From: Granulicella sp.
GTDB lineage: Bacteria > Acidobacteriota > Terriglobia > Terriglobales > Acidobacteriaceae
Length of the DNA: 44,509 nucleotides
Reading direction: 5' to 3'
Assembly: GCA_003132145.1 (NCBI GenBank)
Contig: PKWU01000038.1
Location: 1-44,509 of the forward strand
The translations under genes were made by a program, and so were the position numbers. Below are positions 41,051 through 44,509 of the stretch, one piece after another. The notes under the pieces were generated by a model. The model searched no databases and had not been told where the DNA came from. It was given only the letters and a program-made list of their open reading frames with translations. The first letter of the stretch is position 1; the number at the start of each line of letters is the position of its first letter.

Positions 41051-42069
41051 GCCCCCACCTTCGCGCCAGCCCCCGCCAGCGGCGGAGCATACCCATTCGC
41101 CAGGAACCACTCGATCGCCGCGCGCATCGCCTGATACACCGGCAACACGCGAAATCCCAACTCGCGCTCCGCCTTCGCCGACGACGCAAACATCTGCTTG
41201 CGAGCCAGCCGCACCTCTTCAACCGTGGCGCGCGGCTCCTTGCCCAGCAGCCTTCCCGTGATCGTCTCGTCGAAGAACGCGAACGCCAGCGCCACCGCAT
41301 GCGGCACCTTCATCGTTGGCGAAGGCAGCCCCGTAATCGCCGACATGCGGTCCAGAATCTGCTTCAGTGTCAGGTTCTCCCCGCCCAGGATGTATCGTTC
41401 GCCAGGAGTCCCGCGCTCCAGCGCAACCACATGCATCCGCGCCACCTCCACGACATCCACCAGGTTCAGCCCCGTATCCACATACGCCGGAAACCTGCGG
41501 TTCAAAAAGTCGACAACGATCCGCCCGGTCGGCGTCGGCTTGGCATCCCCAGCTCCAATCGGCGTCGTCGGGTTCAGGATCATCACATGCTGTCCCGAGC
41601 GCGCAGCCTGGATCGCCTCCTTCTCGGCCATGAACTTCGACCGCTTGTACGGCCCGATCATCTCGTCCAGCGAGACCGGCGTAGCCTCATCCACAATGCT
41701 ACCGTCAGCCTTGAATCCCATCGTAGCCACGCTCGACGTGTACACCACCTTGCCCACGCCCTCTTCGCGCGCCAGCCGCAGCAACTCGCGCGTCCCATCC
41801 ACATTCGCCTCGTACATCTCCTTGGGATCGCGCACCCACAGCCGGTAGTCCGCCGCAACATGCACCAGCGCATCGCATCCACGCAGTGCCGTGCGCAACC
41901 CATCGGGCTCACGCAAATCGCCTACCACAACCTCCGCCGCCAGCCCCTCAATCGCCGCCAGCTTGCTCGTCTTGCGCATCAGCAGCCGCAGCTCCGCCCC
42001 CGCCGCCGCATAGGCCCGCGCCACATGACTCCCAACAAACCCCGTAGCCCCAGTAAGAAATACCTTCAT
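41047..42069 (-). CDS. hpnA: Hopanoid-associated NAD-dependent epimerase/dehydratase
   Basis: 340 residues. SDR-type NAD-binding motif GATGFVGSHVA (G7, G10, G13) at the start; YKRSKFMAEKEA holds the catalytic Tyr-xxx-Lys; NPTTPIGAGDAKPTPTGRIV and RYILGGENLTLKQILDRM are characteristic of HpnA. Its exact substrate in hopanoid side-chain synthesis is not settled. ATG 42069 is the natural start; the open frame to 42201 runs through palindromic repeat DNA. Follows the small operon protein after a repeat-bearing gap. Confidence 0.92.
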   Translation of the reverse strand: MKVFLTGATGFVGSHVARAYAAAGAELRLLMRKTSKLAAIEGLAAEVVVGDLREPDGLRTALRGCDALVHVAADYRLWVRDPKEMYEANVDGTRELLRLAREEGVGKVVYTSSVATMGFKADGSIVDEATPVSLDEMIGPYKRSKFMAEKEAIQAARSGQHVMILNPTTPIGAGDAKPTPTGRIVVDFLNRRFPAYVDTGLNLVDVVEVARMHVVALERGTPGERYILGGENLTLKQILDRMSAITGLPSPTMKVPHAVALAFAFFDETITGRLLGKEPRATVEEVRLARKQMFASSAKAERELGFRVLPVYQAMRAAIEWFLANGYAPPLAGAGAKVGA

Positions 42070-42119
42070 GTCGATGCAGTCTATCTTAGCGAATCTCTGA
42101 GTAAGTCGCGTTTGAACGC

Positions 42120-42171
42120 GCGGGACTTTAGTCCCGCCGGTTGTATCGCAATTGCGACACGGCTTTAGCCG
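42120..42171. repeat. Cluster of three palindromes between hpnA and the small operon gene
   Basis: GCGGGACT-TT-AGTCCCGC (42120-42137), TCGCAATTGCGA (42146-42157) and CGGCT-TT-AGCCG (42160-42171). The first and third share the CTTTAG core with the palindrome at 24695-24714. Confidence 0.9.
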
Positions 42172-42204
42172 CCGAGGGAAAGCTGCGATCGCTCGAACCA
42201 ACTC

Positions 42205-42642
42205 CTAGTCCAGCTTTTCCGGTTCGATCTGAATATTCCGCTCGCCCGCCGCCTTCTTTTCCCAGTACTTCTTCACCCAGGCCTCGAAGGTCTTGCCCGC
42301 GGCATTATCGCGCCCGGTAAACGCCAGCGCGGCAATCTCCGAGTAAGCAATATTCAACTTGGTTTTTTCATTCGTAGGAATAATTCGCGCAAAAGAATTC
42401 GCCAGCGTAGTTCCCGTGCGCCGGTCGAATAGATAGCCCTGCACCTGGCTGCCGTCCTTGCGCGTCACCGTAATGTCGCCGCGGTAGTCAAACGCCTTCT
42501 CCAGAGCCTCGCGCAACTCCGCTTCATCGACCAACTCAGGCACCCAGCCCTCAAGCTGCTCGCGCTCGCGCCCCGCTGCAATCTCGCTCTCGTCCGCGCT
42601 AACCTGCGCCAACTTCGCCGCCTCTTCGGTCAAACTACTCAC
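42205..42642 (-). CDS. Small hopanoid-operon protein, unknown function
   Basis: 145 residues from GTG 42642, which overlaps the hpnH stop by 8 nt. No signal peptide or membrane segment. The middle (FDYRGDITVTRKDGSQVQGY followed by LFDRRTG, then FARIIPTNEKTKLNIAYSEI) looks like a small five-strand beta-barrel of the Sm-like type, followed by a basic helix (FEAWVKKYWEKKAAGE). The N-terminal third is acidic and helical. I do not recognise a named family. Tight overlap with hpnH suggests a role in or near hopanoid modification. The frame upstream to 42738 lies inside hpnH and is not real. Confidence 0.72.
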   Translation of the reverse strand: MSSLTEEAAKLAQVSADESEIAAGREREQLEGWVPELVDEAELREALEKAFDYRGDITVTRKDGSQVQGYLFDRRTGTTLANSFARIIPTNEKTKLNIAYSEIAALAFTGRDNAAGKTFEAWVKKYWEKKAAGERNIQIEPEKLD

Positions 42643-43783
42643 GCGAAACCCCCAGCAACTCCGCCGCTTCTTCCTTCGCATCCACAACCGGGGCCGCAAT
42701 CTGCACCAGTGGCCCACGCTGTGTCTTCGGCCACTCATTCAGCAGCTTCTGCGCCTCTGCATCCTCGTAGAGCGATGGGAAGATGTATCTCTTCGCCGTC
42801 TCCCAGAATCCCTTCAGCGAACTGAAGTTATAGTCCACGGCCGAAGCCTCGTGTCCCGAATGGACCATGCAGTTGGCGCACTTCGGGTTCCCGCTCTTCG
42901 CGCCGTAGTTCTCCCACTCCACCGAGTCCAGCAACTCCTGGAAGCTGTCCGCGTAGCCATCTTGCAGTAAGTAGCAAGGCTTCTGCCAGCCGAAGATCGA
43001 GTAAGTTGGCATTCCCCATGGCGTGCACTCGAAGTTCTGCTTCCCCATTAAATATTCCGAAAATAGTGGATGAGTATTAAATTGCCACGTCTTTTTTCGA
43101 TTGGAAAGGATCGCGCGAAACAGCCTGCGCGACCGCGCCTTCCCTAGAAAATGGTTCTGGTCCGGCGCCTTTTCGTAGGTATAGCCCGGCGATACCATCA
43201 TGCTCTCCACACCCGCCGCCATCATCTCGTCGAAGTGCGCGCGCACGCTGTTGGGATCGGCCCCATCGAACAGCGTCGTATTCGTCGTCACGCGGAAACC
43301 CGCTGCCACAGCGGCCCGCACGCCCTCCATCGCAATGTCGTATCCACCTTCGCGGCACACGGAGAGGTCGTGGTGCTCGCGCTGACCATCCACATGCACC
43401 GAGAACGAGAGGTACTTGCTCGGCTTGAACAGGTGCAGCTTCTGCTTAAGCAGCAGCGCATTGGTACACATGTAGACGTACTTCTTGCGCGCCACCAGCC
43501 CGGCCACAATCTCCGGCATCCGCGGGTGCAGCAGCGGCTCGCCGCCGGGAATGGACACCATCGGCGTCCCGCACTCCTCCACTGCGCGGAAGCACTCCTC
43601 CGGCGTCAGGTCGGTCTTCAGGATATGCGCGGGATACTGGATCTTGCCGCATCCGGCGCACGCCAGATTGCAGCGAAACAGTGGCTCCAGCATCAGCACC
43701 AGAGGGTACCGCTTGCGTCCCTTGAGCTTCTGCTTCAGCACATACGTTGCGACGGTCCACGCTTGTGAGATCGGCACTGCCAT
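42635..43783 (-). CDS. hpnH: Adenosyl-hopene transferase, radical SAM
   Basis: 382 residues. Couples the 5'-deoxyadenosyl group from SAM to diploptene to form adenosylhopane, the first step of C35 hopanoid synthesis. The radical SAM cluster motif is C38-NLA-C42-AG-C45 in FRCNLACAGCGK, followed by TPMVSIPGGEPLLHP. VHVDGQREHHDLSVCREGGY and NFLGKARSRRLFR-like sequence agree with HpnH. AAGGAG with an 8-nt spacer supports ATG 43783. It lies 69 bp after shc. Confidence 0.95.
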   Translation of the reverse strand: MAVPISQAWTVATYVLKQKLKGRKRYPLVLMLEPLFRCNLACAGCGKIQYPAHILKTDLTPEECFRAVEECGTPMVSIPGGEPLLHPRMPEIVAGLVARKKYVYMCTNALLLKQKLHLFKPSKYLSFSVHVDGQREHHDLSVCREGGYDIAMEGVRAAVAAGFRVTTNTTLFDGADPNSVRAHFDEMMAAGVESMMVSPGYTYEKAPDQNHFLGKARSRRLFRAILSNRKKTWQFNTHPLFSEYLMGKQNFECTPWGMPTYSIFGWQKPCYLLQDGYADSFQELLDSVEWENYGAKSGNPKCANCMVHSGHEASAVDYNFSSLKGFWETAKRYIFPSLYEDAEAQKLLNEWPKTQRGPLVQIAAPVVDAKEEAAELLGVSRE

Positions 43784-43852
43784 TCAGAGTTCTCCTTTTA
43801 AATTCCAGCAGCGCAGCCCCGCCACTTACCGCTCACCACTGATTGCTCGCCC

Positions 43853-44509
43853 CTACGCTGCACCAACCTCCCGCTCCATCACGCGCTTGTAGGTCGTCAG
43901 CGCCAGCAGCGGAAAGTATTGTTTGTACAGGTGGTATCCCAGGTAGAAGACCCGTGGGAATCCCGTCCCCGTGTAGTGGCTCTCCCCATTGCGTCCCTCG
44001 GCCAGTTCATCCCACGAACCATCCTCATGTTGATGGGCAATCAGCCAACGCACGCCCTTGGCCACCGAGTCCGAGCGTGTGTCGCCGCCGGCCAGGAGTG
44101 CCAGCACCGCCCACGCCGTCTGCGATGCCGTGCTTGGTCCCTCGCCGCGCGTGTTGGGATCGTCATACGTCCCACAAGTCTCGCCCCAGCCGCCGTCTGC
44201 GTTCTGCACCATGCGGACCCACTCCGTCGCCTGTTGAATCTGAGGCTCGTGGCTCCATATGCCCATCGCCTCCAGTCCGCGCAGCACCAGAAACGTCCCG
44301 TACAGATAATTGACGCCCCAGCGCCCGAACCAGCTTCCGTCGGGATCCTGTTGCTTCAGCACGAACTGGATCGCCCGCTCCACTCGCTTGTCGCGCCGCG
44401 TGTAGCCATAGCTTGCCAGCATCTCCAGAATGCGTCCGGTAATGTCCACCGTCGGCGGGTCCAGCATCGCGTTGTGGTCCGCAAAGGGAATGTACTGGAA
44501 GATCATCTT
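43853..44509 (-). CDS. shc: Squalene-hopene cyclase, C-terminal part (cut by window end)
   Basis: The last 218 residues of a family usually 620-680 long; the frame continues past the window edge. QW repeats are plain: QDPDGSWFGRWGVNYLYGTF, QNADGGWGETCGTYDDP and QHEDGSWDE. PSTASQTAWAVLALLAGGD and TGTGFPRVFYLGYHLYKQYF are typical of the C-terminus. The DXDD active site lies outside the window. Membrane-associated enzyme that cyclises squalene to hopene/hopanol; first gene seen of the hopanoid operon. Confidence 0.95.
   Translation of the reverse strand, partial: KMIFQYIPFADHNAMLDPPTVDITGRILEMLASYGYTRRDKRVERAIQFVLKQQDPDGSWFGRWGVNYLYGTFLVLRGLEAMGIWSHEPQIQQATEWVRMVQNADGGWGETCGTYDDPNTRGEGPSTASQTAWAVLALLAGGDTRSDSVAKGVRWLIAHQHEDGSWDELAEGRNGESHYTGTGFPRVFYLGYHLYKQYFPLLALTTYKRVMEREVGAA

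Overview
The window looks like a chromosomal segment from a GC-rich acidobacterium, most likely of the Terriglobales/Acidobacteriaceae type. This is inferred from gene content and not from a marker gene. The indicators are a hopanoid operon (shc-hpnH-hpnA-hpnG), a GWxTD-domain exported protein, a TreS-maltokinase fusion, a carboxypeptidase-regulatory/beta-barrel outer membrane protein, a long single-strand arginine operon, and many short palindromic dispersed repeats. No tRNA, rRNA, CRISPR array or intact prophage was seen.

Layout. 0.3-2.3 kb (+): mannose-6-phosphate isomerase (manA), a phosphomannomutase-like HAD phosphatase, and an unlisted 42-residue cysteine-rich ORF that overlaps its end. 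2.3-4.8 kb (+): a copper-type P1B ATPase with a YHS domain and two heavy-metal-binding domains. 4.85-5.4 kb: remnant of a serine recombinase interrupted by a 162-bp non-autonomous element (perfect CTAG target duplication, 15/16 terminal inverted repeats). 5.6-14.5 kb (+): an osmoprotection block with a HAD phosphatase, a membrane-anchored sensor/HAMP-trehalose-6-phosphate synthase fusion, TreS-maltokinase, a GT81-like protein without an obvious DxD, and a small mechanosensitive-channel-like membrane protein. Related palindromic repeats flank the last three genes.

14.8-20.6 kb (+): a CusB-CusA-CusC type heavy-metal RND efflux operon. 20.8-24.4 kb (-): a methionine-rich outer membrane beta-barrel candidate and a GWxTD protein. 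24.9-27.2 kb (+): a MacA-like adaptor and an ABC ATPase with no permease beside them. 27.2-37.2 kb (-): arginine biosynthesis, read argR-argC-argB-argD-argF-argG-(UDG-like gene)-argH-N-acetylglutamate synthase-SprT-like protease. argC/B/D are joined by 4-nt overlaps, and a promoter with an ARG box inside its spacer lies ahead of argR.

37.4-38.8 kb (-): glucuronate isomerase. 39.2-44.5 kb (-): the hopanoid operon shc (cut by the window end), hpnH, a small conserved-looking protein, hpnA, hpnG and a zinc-dependent dehydrogenase, nearly all with overlapping ends.

The most interesting points are the hopanoid-linked dehydrogenase and small protein, the sensor-trehalose synthase fusion with its neighbours, the small Cys-rich ORF ahead of the copper pump, the 162-bp mobile element, and dispersed palindromes that have become part of coding sequences (treS-mak, cusC, possibly argC).
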